A stretch of 64,000 nt of DNA. It comes from Paludisphaera rhizosphaerae. Its GTDB lineage: Bacteria; Planctomycetota; Planctomycetia; Isosphaerales; Isosphaeraceae. Shown in pieces: positions 27,308 to 35,126 of the stretch; within the stretch, counting starts at the first letter, position 1, and every line of letters begins with the position of its first letter. Below the pieces are notes generated by a model, which did not search any database, was not told the DNA's origin, and worked only from the letters and a program-made list of their open reading frames with translations. The stretch lies in assembly GCF_011065895.1 (NCBI RefSeq), contig NZ_JAALCR010000010.1, positions 186,001-250,000 on the forward strand, in the 5' to 3' direction. A program made the translations under genes and the position numbers.

Positions 27308-28645
27308 TCAGACGACGATCTCGTACCCCGCGCGCTGGGGACGCGAGAGGAACGAGTTGGCCTGGTCGTCGCCGACGATCTGCTCCTTCACGGGGTCCCA
27401 GGTCAGCTTGCGGCCGCCCAGGCGGATGGCGATGTTCGCCAGGTGGCAGGTCGTCATGGCGCGGTGGTGGCTCCAGACGTCGGAGGCCGGCTTGCCGCGG
27501 TCGTTGCAGCAGGCGAAGAAGTTCTGGAAGTGATCGTCCAGCCCCTTGCCGTGCCGCAGATCCTCAAGCAGGGCCTCGGGGAGCGGGTTCTTGTATATGG
27601 AGGCGACTGCGCCGCCTTCCAGGTCGATCCGGTCTCGGGTGACGAAGATCTTGCCGCGCTCGCCCTCGAACGTCACGCCGTTGGGGGTGTCGTCGCGGAT
27701 CTCCAGCGGAGTGCCGTCGGCGAAAGTCGCCTTCACCAGGAAGGTCGTCGCCGTGTTGTACTGGTCGTCGACGGTCGGCCAGCCGTCCTTGTATGAGACC
27801 GGCAGATCGGCGCGGACGACCTCGATGGTCGTCGGCCCGGTCTGGTCCTTGCCAAGGCCCCAGTGCGAGACGTCGACGTGGTGCGCGCCCCAGTCGGTGA
27901 GCTTGCCGCCGGAGTATTCGTACCACCAGCGGAAGTTGGCGTGGCAACGCTCACGGATGTAGCCGACCTTGGGCGCCTGGCCGAGCCAGAGGTCCCAGTT
28001 CAACTCCGAAGGGGCGGTCTCCTTGGCGAACGGCCCGCCGCTGGGGGCGCCGCCGATGGCCGCGGTAACCTTCTTGATCTTGCCGATCCTTCCGTCGCGA
28101 ACCAGGGCGACGGCCATCAGGAAGACCTTGTTGTGGTCGCTGCGCTGCTGGGTGCCGACCTGGAGAATCCGCTTGGTATTCTCGACCGTCTCGATGATCT
28201 GCTTCCCCTCGTTGATGGTGAGCGTGAGGGGCTTTTCGCAGTAGGCGTCCTTGCCGGCCTTCATGGCCTCGATGACGATCTTGGTGTGCCAGTGGTCGGG
28301 CGTGCCGATGACGACGGCGTCGACGTCGTTGCGGTCGAGGACCTTGCGGTAGTCCTCGTAAACCTCGGCCTTCTTTTTGCCGATGCGGTCGCTGTCGCGC
28401 GCCTTCTCCGCGTGAAGCCGGTCGACGTCGCACACGGCCACGAAATCGCCGAATCGGGAGGCGCTTCGGGCGTCGCCCGACCCCTGCCCGCCGGCGCCGA
28501 TCAGGGCGAGCCGCGGCCGGTCGTTCTTGGCCTGGAACGCCGCCCCCCGGGCCGTTTTCGGCGCCTCGCCCAGCGCGGCGGCCGCCGCGCCCGCCGCCCC
28601 GATCCGCAAGAACTCCCGTCGATTGCCGCCGGTCCGCACGATCAT
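27308..28645 (-). CDS. Tat-exported Gfo/Idh/MocA-family oxidoreductase
   Basis: A 445-residue protein from an ATG at 28645 with GAGG upstream. The N-terminus RREFLRIGAAGAAAAAL is a twin-arginine signal. The Rossmann domain starts RLALIGAGGQGSG, continues FVAVCDVD and VVIGTPDHWH, and the motif YCEKPLTL supplies the catalytic-site lysine of this family. The second domain has WWYEYSGGKLTDWGAHHVD. The enzyme is expected to bind NAD(P) and oxidise or reduce a sugar or inositol in the periplasm; many planctomycete paralogues are known, so the substrate cannot be inferred. Confidence 0.9.
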   Translation of the reverse strand: MIVRTGGNRREFLRIGAAGAAAAALGEAPKTARGAAFQAKNDRPRLALIGAGGQGSGDARSASRFGDFVAVCDVDRLHAEKARDSDRIGKKKAEVYEDYRKVLDRNDVDAVVIGTPDHWHTKIVIEAMKAGKDAYCEKPLTLTINEGKQIIETVENTKRILQVGTQQRSDHNKVFLMAVALVRDGRIGKIKKVTAAIGGAPSGGPFAKETAPSELNWDLWLGQAPKVGYIRERCHANFRWWYEYSGGKLTDWGAHHVDVSHWGLGKDQTGPTTIEVVRADLPVSYKDGWPTVDDQYNTATTFLVKATFADGTPLEIRDDTPNGVTFEGERGKIFVTRDRIDLEGGAVASIYKNPLPEALLEDLRHGKGLDDHFQNFFACCNDRGKPASDVWSHHRAMTTCHLANIAIRLGGRKLTWDPVKEQIVGDDQANSFLSRPQRAGYEIVV

Positions 28646-28743
28646 CGCCGCGCCTCGCTTTCGCACAGGGTGGACAAGTCTCCAACACCTGGCGAACATA
28701 CTCCGCGCGAGGGCGCGGCTCAAGGAGGAGCCGGCTCCAGACG

Positions 28744-30243
28744 TTACTCGACCTCGTGGACGAGCAGGGCGTTGTGGCTGGGGTTGTCGGGGATGACGCC
28801 GCGGACGACGACCAGGCGGTCGCCGGTGTTGATCAGGTCGCTGCGGCGGCACCATTCGTCGGCGAAGGCCAGCACCTGGCCGGTGTCGAACAGTTCGGGG
28901 ATGTGCAGCGGGGTGACGCCCCAGTACAGGGCCATCGCCTGGGCGACCTCGGCGTCGTCGGTCAGAGCCAGGGTCGGCGTGGCGTTGCGCTGCTTGGAGA
29001 GCGCCAGGGCCGTCCTTCCCGAGTGCGTGGCCACGACCATCAGCGCCGCACGGAGCCTGGAGGCCACATGGCTGGCCGATTCAACGACGGCCTCAGTGAT
29101 CGGCAGCACCTGGCCGGCGCGAGAGACCGGCCGGCTCGGGCCGCCGGGAGCGTCCTTGCGGACCGCCAGCCAGTCGCCGAAGCCCTCCTCATAGCGGGCG
29201 AAAATCAGGTTTTCGGCCTCGTGAGCGATCTGGCTCATCATCGAAACGGCGTCGACGGGGTACTGACCGATCGCCGTCTCTCCGGAGAGCATCACGGCGT
29301 CGGTGCCGTCGAGCACGGCGTTGAAGACGTCGGACGCCTCCGCGCGGGTGGGGCGGCTGGACGACTCCATGCTGTTGAGCATCTGGGTGGCCGTGATCAC
29401 GGGCACTCGCGCCTTGTGGCAGATCTCGATGATCCGCTTCTGGACGGCCGGAACCTTGGCGACGTCGATCTCCACCCCCAGATCGCCGCGGGCCACCATG
29501 ATGCCGTCGGATTCGGCGACGATCGATTCCAGGTTGGCGACCGCCTGGGGCTTCTCGATCTTGGAGATGATCCGGGCCCGGCTGCCGCGCGCTTCCAACT
29601 CGGACCGTAGCCGCGTCACGTCGGCCGCGTGGCGCACGAACGAGAGGCCGACGTACGAGACGTCGTGCTTGGCCGTCCACTCCAGGTCGGCCAGGTCCTT
29701 GTCCGTCAGGGCCGAGACGCTCAGGGCCGCCCCGGGGACGTTGATCCCCTGGTTGGACCGGATCCGCCCGGGGAGCGTCACCTTCATCCGGACCCAGGCC
29801 GGCCTCTTCTCAAGCACCGTCATGCCGACCGTGCCGTCGGCGAAGAGCACCACCTGGCCCACGTCCAGGTCGTCGGGCAATTCCTTGTAGGTGCAGGTCA
29901 GCTCGTGAGGGTTCTCGGGCTCGGTCGGCTTCGACGTCAGGACGAACTCAGCATCCAGGTCGCACGCCACCACGTCGCCGGCGATCGTCCCCAGCCGGAT
30001 TTTGGGTCCGCAGAGATCCTGAAGAACGGCGATTTGACGGCCCAGGTCGCGTGCGACCTCCTGGATCGCCTCGAACGTCGCCGAGTGCTCGGCGTGCGAG
30101 CCGTGCGAGAAATTAAGCCGGAAGACGTCCACTCCCGCCTCGGCCAGACGCCGCAGCATCGCCGGATCGCGCGACGCCGGGCCCAGCGTGGCCACGATCT
30201 TGGTTCTGACTTTGCCGACCGGCTCGACCTGGGCGTTCGACAT
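28744..30243 (-). CDS. pyk: pyruvate kinase
   Basis: A 499-residue protein with the expected length. The N-terminus KVRTKIVATLGPASRDPAML is the start of the TIM barrel; FRLNFSHGSHAEH supplies substrate and metal ligands, and KIEKPQAVANL the catalytic Lys region. MVARGDLGVEIDVAKVPAVQ is the metal-binding signature, and VITATQMLNSMESSSRPTRA follows as in the family. The C-terminal domain begins near the SASHVASRLRA stretch. It converts phosphoenolpyruvate and ADP to pyruvate and ATP in glycolysis. Confidence 0.97.
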   Translation of the reverse strand: MSNAQVEPVGKVRTKIVATLGPASRDPAMLRRLAEAGVDVFRLNFSHGSHAEHSATFEAIQEVARDLGRQIAVLQDLCGPKIRLGTIAGDVVACDLDAEFVLTSKPTEPENPHELTCTYKELPDDLDVGQVVLFADGTVGMTVLEKRPAWVRMKVTLPGRIRSNQGINVPGAALSVSALTDKDLADLEWTAKHDVSYVGLSFVRHAADVTRLRSELEARGSRARIISKIEKPQAVANLESIVAESDGIMVARGDLGVEIDVAKVPAVQKRIIEICHKARVPVITATQMLNSMESSSRPTRAEASDVFNAVLDGTDAVMLSGETAIGQYPVDAVSMMSQIAHEAENLIFARYEEGFGDWLAVRKDAPGGPSRPVSRAGQVLPITEAVVESASHVASRLRAALMVVATHSGRTALALSKQRNATPTLALTDDAEVAQAMALYWGVTPLHIPELFDTGQVLAFADEWCRRSDLINTGDRLVVVRGVIPDNPSHNALLVHEVE

Positions 30244-30558
30244 GTGACATCCTGTATCGTGTTTGTCGCCGTGTGTGGGTGTGCGCCCCGTCGCCGCACA
30301 TTCAGGAGCCGGAGAGGTTGGTCGATTTTAGGGAATCGTTCAAGCCGTGCCCAGAGTCTCGGCGATGAGACTCCCCGGCTCGACCCGCTCAATCGGTTAG
30401 GTCCATCAACGAGGACGTGGTCAAGGTCCGGGCGGAATTGACGAATCCCCGATCGTCGCGGACAATTGCATGGACCGTCGGGGAAGGGGGGCCGACCGGC
30501 CCGGGAACCTCGGCAACGGGCCGCAACGTCCCCCCCCACAGCGAGGCCGGCGTCAACT
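30244..30558. other. divergent intergenic region
   Basis: About 315 bases between pyruvate kinase and a forward gene of unknown function. An in-frame extension of the forward gene upstream of 30559 exists but lacks a signal peptide. No clear promoter hexamers or structural RNA were seen. Confidence 0.4.
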
Positions 30559-32502
30559 ATGAAGCGTACGTTCGCGGTCGTCGTCTTATTGGCTGCGCTC
30601 GGGGTGATGGTCAAGCTGGCCGTCAAGCCCGCCGCCCTTCCTCCGCCGCGCGCCGATGAGCCGGCCGCGACGGTCGCGCCGACCGTCTCCGAGGAAGACG
30701 CCCTCCTCGCCCGCTACGCCGGCTCCTCGCCCGAGGATCGGGCATTGGTCGCCCGGGTCGTCGAGCGGTATCGCCTCAACGCCGTGGCGGTTGAACGCTC
30801 GGACGGAATCCGCGGGCTGAAGTTGCTGGACCGTCTGGACCTGGAAGCGATCTTCCTCCACGAGAAGCATCCCACAGAGTTCCGTCGGCTTCGCGACCTC
30901 CTGGACGACGCCGCTGCGGCCGACCTTTTGCTGCACTGGCGTGAGTATTTCGGGATGAAGCGGGCCGACGACACCGACCGCACGATCCTGATCGACGAGC
31001 TGGAGAAGCTCACGCCCACCCAGCGTCGGCTTGCCTCGAAGCATCCCTCCGCGCTCCCCTTGATGCTGGCCGATCCCGAGGGCGTGGCCGAGATGATGGC
31101 CTCCGCCGAGGACGACGCGACGCTCATCGATCGCCTGGTCGTCCTCAACATGGTGACTCTGGAGCACGGCGCGGCCGACCTCCGCGCGGCGATTCGGACC
31201 CTCGACGCCCACCCGACGCTGGCGCTCGACGCCTTCCGGCTCGACGGTATGGAAGGCTTCGCGCTGGTGAGTCTTTACGGTCCGGTGCTCGAGAACATCG
31301 GCCCGGCCGTTCCGCTCGACGAGAGCCTGATCCTGCTGCGGGTGAACACCGATTTCGTCGACGAGCAGTTGCAGACCCACCGTCCTGAGACCGTCGCCCG
31401 GCGACTCGCCCACGTCAAGGCGGCCGGTCTGGTGAAGGAGGTGGGGGGGAGTCCGAACGGGCTCCGGCTGTCGGTGGAGTTCGGCGAGCTGGGCGATAAG
31501 GCGCTCGCGAAGGCCGGGGCCGACGCCGCCGACGTGGTCTTCGACTCCTTCGCCGACCCGGTTCTGCGTCGTCAGGCGGCCTCGGCGCTGGCCGACCACG
31601 GGACGATGGCTCTGGCGATGCTCGCCAAGTATTCGACCGATCCCGACTTCCGCGACATCCTCCGCTCCTATGGCGGGGCGGTGATCCCGGCGATCGCCCG
31701 GGCCGACGCCGGGCCGGAGACGTTGACCTACCTTCAGGCCAAGGATCAGCGGTCGTTCAAGGAGAACCTCGCCCGGACGGCGCTTTACCTGGCCGGCGAC
31801 GATGGCCAGTCGGTGATCCGGACGATCCGCAAGGACGGCCTGGAGCGGGTCGCGAGCCTGTCCGACTCCGACCTGCGGTTCCAGCAGTTCCTTCCTCTCT
31901 ACGACGTGATCCACCTGAGCGACGTCCTCCGCCGCGGCTACACGCCGACGACCGGCGAGGCGGCCTGGGCCTTGCTGGACGCCTGCTTCATCGTCACCGA
32001 CGTCCTCAGCCTGGCGGCCGCCCAGCCTGAAGGCGTGGTCGCCATGGAGGCCGCCCGATCCGAGGTGAAGGCGGCCGTCCGCGAAGGCTCAAAGTCAGCC
32101 GCTCGCGAGGCCGTCGAGACGAGCGTCGAATCGGCCGCGAAGGCCGCCGCCCGCGAGACCGGCGACGAGGCGGCCCAACGCGTGGCCCGCTGGTGGGCCG
32201 TCCGCTCGGCCGGCGGCGTTTTCCAGGTCCTCCGCCGCACCCCGGAAGCCCTCGCCCGCATGACCCTCGGCCAGCTCGCCGACGTTGCCCGCCCCCTCTG
32301 CACCAAGGCCGGCCTCCGCCTGGCCTCGTGGACTCCCGTCCGCCTCGTGAAAGACGGTGCCGAGGTCGTCCTCAAGATCCCCCCCGAACGCGGCCTCAAA
32401 TACGTCGGCGCTCAACTCGCCCAGGCGACCGTCGGCGTCGTCGGCTTCCGCAAGATGGAAGAACACCTCAGCTCGCGAAGGCCGCAAGGCCAGCAGCAAT
32501 AA
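30559..32502 (+). CDS. large membrane-anchored helical protein of unknown function
   Basis: A 647-residue protein. The start at MKRTFAVVVLLAALGVMVKL gives a signal anchor; upstream in-frame codons have no such feature. The body is almost entirely helical, with short units such as RLALIxxLGxxAxAM-like patterns (for example ADHGTMALAMLAKYSTDP and SYGGAVIPAIARADAGPETL) that suggest HEAT-like or other alpha-solenoid repeats. Near the C-terminus come two runs of alanine- and charge-rich residues (SAAREAVETSVESAAKAA). No catalytic motif was recognised. A protein with similar helical composition is encoded next to the GTPase at 17124-18107. Confidence 0.7.
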   Translation: MKRTFAVVVLLAALGVMVKLAVKPAALPPPRADEPAATVAPTVSEEDALLARYAGSSPEDRALVARVVERYRLNAVAVERSDGIRGLKLLDRLDLEAIFLHEKHPTEFRRLRDLLDDAAAADLLLHWREYFGMKRADDTDRTILIDELEKLTPTQRRLASKHPSALPLMLADPEGVAEMMASAEDDATLIDRLVVLNMVTLEHGAADLRAAIRTLDAHPTLALDAFRLDGMEGFALVSLYGPVLENIGPAVPLDESLILLRVNTDFVDEQLQTHRPETVARRLAHVKAAGLVKEVGGSPNGLRLSVEFGELGDKALAKAGADAADVVFDSFADPVLRRQAASALADHGTMALAMLAKYSTDPDFRDILRSYGGAVIPAIARADAGPETLTYLQAKDQRSFKENLARTALYLAGDDGQSVIRTIRKDGLERVASLSDSDLRFQQFLPLYDVIHLSDVLRRGYTPTTGEAAWALLDACFIVTDVLSLAAAQPEGVVAMEAARSEVKAAVREGSKSAAREAVETSVESAAKAAARETGDEAAQRVARWWAVRSAGGVFQVLRRTPEALARMTLGQLADVARPLCTKAGLRLASWTPVRLVKDGAEVVLKIPPERGLKYVGAQLAQATVGVVGFRKMEEHLSSRRPQGQQQ

Positions 32503-32722
32503 CGGCTTGCGGATCTCCATGAAACCCATGAATCCCGCGATTCTGCTGCATTTCCCGGGGATTTGCTGCAGGAATGCTGCATCCAGGGATTCGCGATTTT
32601 TGATTTAACGTCGGGGCGGAGGGGCCGTCGTCGCGGTTCTAGGCCGTCGACCTCGCCGGACGTCGACGCCGGCTCCTTCGGTCGGTCGTCCGTGTGGCTT
32701 ACTCCCTCCGGGAGGGTTCCAT

Positions 32723-33001
32723 ATGAACACTGACGAAGCGACCAAGGCCCTGGCCGAAATCTACCTGACCGGCGAGTCGGACACGCGGGCGGAGCGTGAG
32801 GCAGAGTGCCACCTCTGGCAAGCCCGCGAGCGGGCCGAGGCCGAGGACTGGGACACGGCGGATTACTCGCTCGACGCCGCGTACCACGCCCTGGGGGCCG
32901 AGTCGCATCCGGAGGCCACCGCCGACGACCTGAGCCGGAGGAAGCATTCGATCCGCGTCGAAGCGGAGCGGTTGTCGCGGGACGCGTTTGGGGAGGAGTG
33001 A
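32723..33001 (+). CDS. small acidic protein of unknown function
   Basis: A 92-residue protein with GGGAGG upstream of its ATG. The sequence is helical and rich in Glu, Ala and Asp (TGESDTRAEREAECHLWQAR, DWDTADYSLDAAYHALGAES). No hydrophobic segment or known motif is visible. It ends just before the retron-like noncoding region and has the high-G+C codon use of the chromosome, so I infer that it is not part of the retron module. Confidence 0.6.
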   Translation: MNTDEATKALAEIYLTGESDTRAEREAECHLWQARERAEAEDWDTADYSLDAAYHALGAESHPEATADDLSRRKHSIRVEAERLSRDAFGEE

Positions 33002-33025
33002 GGGTTGGCTTCCTCCGATCTCCCA

Positions 33026-33258
33026 GCACGCGCTTGACCGCCACTTAAACTCATGGTTTAATTCCGGAAGTCGATCGAAGCTTCCAAGCCCGCTGCAGAG
33101 CGGAGCCCTTCGGGGCCTGAAACGGTGCGTTCGTTCGGAGTGGCCCGCCTAACACACGGGGCGGTCCGGGCAAGGGGCGCATCGCCGGTTGGAGAGAGCA
33201 GAGGCCGATCCGCGAGCCACCCCGTGTGGTTGGGCGGGACCAAGGCGAAGCGCCGTGC
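33026..33258 (+). ncRNA. candidate retron msr-msd noncoding RNA
   Basis: The gap between a small gene and the retron-like operon holds an ordered set of inverted repeats. A possible a1 GCACGCGCTT (33026-33035) pairs with a2 AAGCGCCGTGC (33248-33258) with one bulged C. Inside are short hairpins: TTAAAC/GTTTAA (33045-33061), GGAAG/CTTCC (33066-33085), CCGCT/AGCGG (33090-33103) and GCCC-TTCG-GGGC (33105-33116). Then a long imperfect stem pairs 33141-33165 with 33216-33242, broken by two single-base bulges, one C-A mismatch and G-U pairs. This is the a1-msr-msd-a2 layout of retrons. The branching guanosine cannot be assigned, and boundaries are approximate. Confidence 0.55.
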
Positions 33259-33328
33259 AGCACTCAGCTGGCGGCATGATGGAGGGACCGAAGGTCGGTT
33301 CCTAGTCGCGTCCTTGGGAGTTGATTCC

Positions 33329-33574
33329 ATGAGTGAATTTAATCGATCGACCGCCAGTAGTTCCGACCTTCGGTACGACGCTGAGATTGGGCTTCTCGCC
33401 GAATTTTGGAGTCGTCTCCGGATCGAGGACGAGCTGGGTGCGACCACATGGGGTGTCTTAGAACCCCTGGAGCGGGAAGTGACCGAGGCATTGCGAAGTG
33501 ATCCGCCGGACATCCGACGGGCCGACGACGCAACCGCCAAAGCCATGTTCCTCATCTCCGGAATCGAGTTCTAA
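33329..33574 (+). CDS. small retron-associated protein of unknown function
   Basis: An 81-residue protein with GGGAG about ten bases upstream of the ATG. It begins MSEFNRSTASSSDLRYDAEI, then has amphipathic helices (LLAEFWSRLRIEDELGATTW and VLEPLEREVTEALRSDPPD). No membrane segment or known domain is seen. It is the first gene of a tight operon with an XRE protein and a reverse transcriptase, and starts about 70 bases after the candidate ncRNA. By analogy with other retrons it may be the effector or part of it; this is inference. Confidence 0.65.
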   Translation: MSEFNRSTASSSDLRYDAEIGLLAEFWSRLRIEDELGATTWGVLEPLEREVTEALRSDPPDIRRADDATAKAMFLISGIEF

Positions 33575-33602
33575 GACACCCCCTCCACTTACGGAGGAGG
33601 AC

Positions 33603-33920
33603 ATGGGCATACCACTAGGAAAGACGTCGCTCTATCTCCGTAACTGCCTCGAACTGAAGCAGAAGGAAATGGCCGAAGCGTTGGGCATCTCGGTCGTCCA
33701 CTACTGCAACATCGAGAACGGGAAATCCGTCCCTTCCGCCGAACTCGTCGACCGATATCGCGATTTGTGGGACGTGGACCTGCACGTCCTGGGTTGGAGT
33801 ATGTTCGGGGACGTGAGCAAGCTGCCCCGCCCGCTCCAGGAATCCGCGGCTAAGCTGGCCGAGCAATGGAAGCGAGAGTTGGCCAAGAAGACCGTCCTAC
33901 AGCGGAGCGGCAACGACTGA
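33603..33920 (+). CDS. XRE/Cro-CI-type helix-turn-helix protein of the retron module
   Basis: A 105-residue protein; the ATG at 33603 follows GGAGGAGG closely. Residues 10-60 form a Cro/CI-type HTH: LYLRNCLELKQKEMAEALGI followed by SVVHYCNIENGKSVPS. The C-terminal 40 residues are a charged helix (PLQESAAKLAEQWKREL). It precedes the reverse transcriptase with only one base between stop and start. It may repress the operon or serve as the toxin or effector that the msDNA controls; some retron types carry HTH accessory proteins. Confidence 0.85.
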   Translation: MGIPLGKTSLYLRNCLELKQKEMAEALGISVVHYCNIENGKSVPSAELVDRYRDLWDVDLHVLGWSMFGDVSKLPRPLQESAAKLAEQWKRELAKKTVLQRSGND

Positions 33921-33921
33921 G

Positions 33922-34914
33922 ATGCTCAACGTCCGGTCGGAGAGATGTCTGGCCGACATATTGGGCGTCACCGTTCACGCGCTGAAGGTCGACCTCGGGC
34001 GCTTGAACCGGGATGTCCGCGAGTTCCAACTGATCGACCCCGCCAGACCGGACAAGGTGCGGGAGGTAATCCAGATCGTCGGGGCCTGGCGCAGACATCT
34101 CGACAGGTTGATGGAGCGGTTGCTCCTGCCCAGGATCACGCCCTCCATCCATAATCACGGAGGGGTGAAGGGTCGGTCGATTTTCACGAACGCATCGGCC
34201 CACGCCGAAAACGTTTACGTCTACACAGCAGACGTTAGAGACTTCTTCCCTTCGATCCATCACCGGCGCGTTTACAGGCTCTTCTTCGGTCGCTTCGGCT
34301 GTTCGCCGGACGTCGCGAGCATCTGCACCCGGCTTTGCACGCACAACTATCACTTGGCGGTCGGACTCCCCTCGAGCCCGCTGCTCGCGGACCAAGCGAT
34401 GCGAGAGGTCGACGAGCGAATCCACGGTGCTTGCCAGTCTGCGGGGCTGACCTACACGCGATTCGTCGACGACCTGACGATCTCGGGAGGATTCGACTTT
34501 GCGGGCAGCGGGTTCCTGAAACTCCTTCCGCGTATCCTCGAGAAGCATGGCTTTCGCTTGAATCCCAGAAAGATCGAGATCGGCCGTCTCGACGACGGGC
34601 CTCAGGTGACGAAGCTGTGGGTCAATAGGGGGCGGCCTGACGTCGCGCGAGAGTTCATTCAAAGGCTTATGGAGCAGATGGAGGACGCCGAACGATTGGC
34701 CAACGGCGGTGATTTCGTGGGCCCATACTTCACGCCGGACCAAATCTACGGTCGCGTTTGCTTCGTACGCTCTATTCGATGGGGCCGAGGCAGAGACTTG
34801 ATGCGACGCTATCGATCGGTGCAGTGGTCGAAGGTCGAAGCGGAAGCCGGGCGTCTCGGGCTCGTGGCAGAGCGGAAGCGCCTCATCCCGAAGCCAAAAG
34901 AAGAAGCCGGTTGA
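33922..34914 (+). CDS. retron-type reverse transcriptase
   Basis: A 330-residue protein, typical for a retron RT without fused domains. SIHNHGGVKGRSIFTNASAH (75-94) matches the retron HGFxxGRSIxxNAxxH block, including the diagnostic NAxxH. VYTADVRDFFPSI gives the first catalytic Asp (104); GLPSSPLLAD is the GxPxSPxxSN-like motif; YTRFVDDLTISG gives Asp183 and Asp184 of the YxDD box, with F in place of Y. The usual VTG triplet, which contacts the msr, reads VTK here (229-231). There is no maturase or integrase domain, so a group II intron protein is unlikely. It is expected to copy the upstream ncRNA into msDNA. Confidence 0.92.
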   Translation: MLNVRSERCLADILGVTVHALKVDLGRLNRDVREFQLIDPARPDKVREVIQIVGAWRRHLDRLMERLLLPRITPSIHNHGGVKGRSIFTNASAHAENVYVYTADVRDFFPSIHHRRVYRLFFGRFGCSPDVASICTRLCTHNYHLAVGLPSSPLLADQAMREVDERIHGACQSAGLTYTRFVDDLTISGGFDFAGSGFLKLLPRILEKHGFRLNPRKIEIGRLDDGPQVTKLWVNRGRPDVAREFIQRLMEQMEDAERLANGGDFVGPYFTPDQIYGRVCFVRSIRWGRGRDLMRRYRSVQWSKVEAEAGRLGLVAERKRLIPKPKEEAG

Positions 34915-34950
34915 ATCGCTCGAACCTAGCCTCAAAGGGCTTCGACCTCA

Positions 34951-35054
34951 GCCCAGTCGGGTCCACTGGGCGGACCTTGTTAGGTCTCATCAGGGTGAAA
35001 AAGTAAGTTCCACCCGGCAAGTACGCCCGACGGAAGTCGGGCATCGCGAGACCT
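34951..35054 (+). terminator. hairpins downstream of the reverse transcriptase
   Basis: GCCCAGT (34951-34957) pairs with ACTGGGC (34965-34971); GCCCGAC (35025-35031) pairs with GTCGGGC (35036-35042) around a GGAA loop; and AGGTCTC (34982-34988) pairs with GAGACCT (35048-35054), enclosing the second hairpin. A run of five A but no T-run is present. They may terminate the retron operon or mark its right boundary. Confidence 0.45.
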
Positions 35055-35126
35055 GATCTTTCGACTGGTCCGCGGTGCAGACCCTATTCCTACTTGCAAT
35101 CGGGGCGGGTTGGTTCTGTCTGTCTC

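Noticed and set aside
33922-34914. Group II intron or diversity-generating retroelement RT
   Set aside because: No maturase or endonuclease domain, no intron boundary structure, and no template/variable repeat pair seen; the NAxxH block favours a retron.
34951-35054. Hairpins after the RT as the msr-msd RNA
   Set aside because: They are short and lack a long msd-like stem; the upstream region has the fuller a1-msr-msd-a2 layout. Not ruled out completely.
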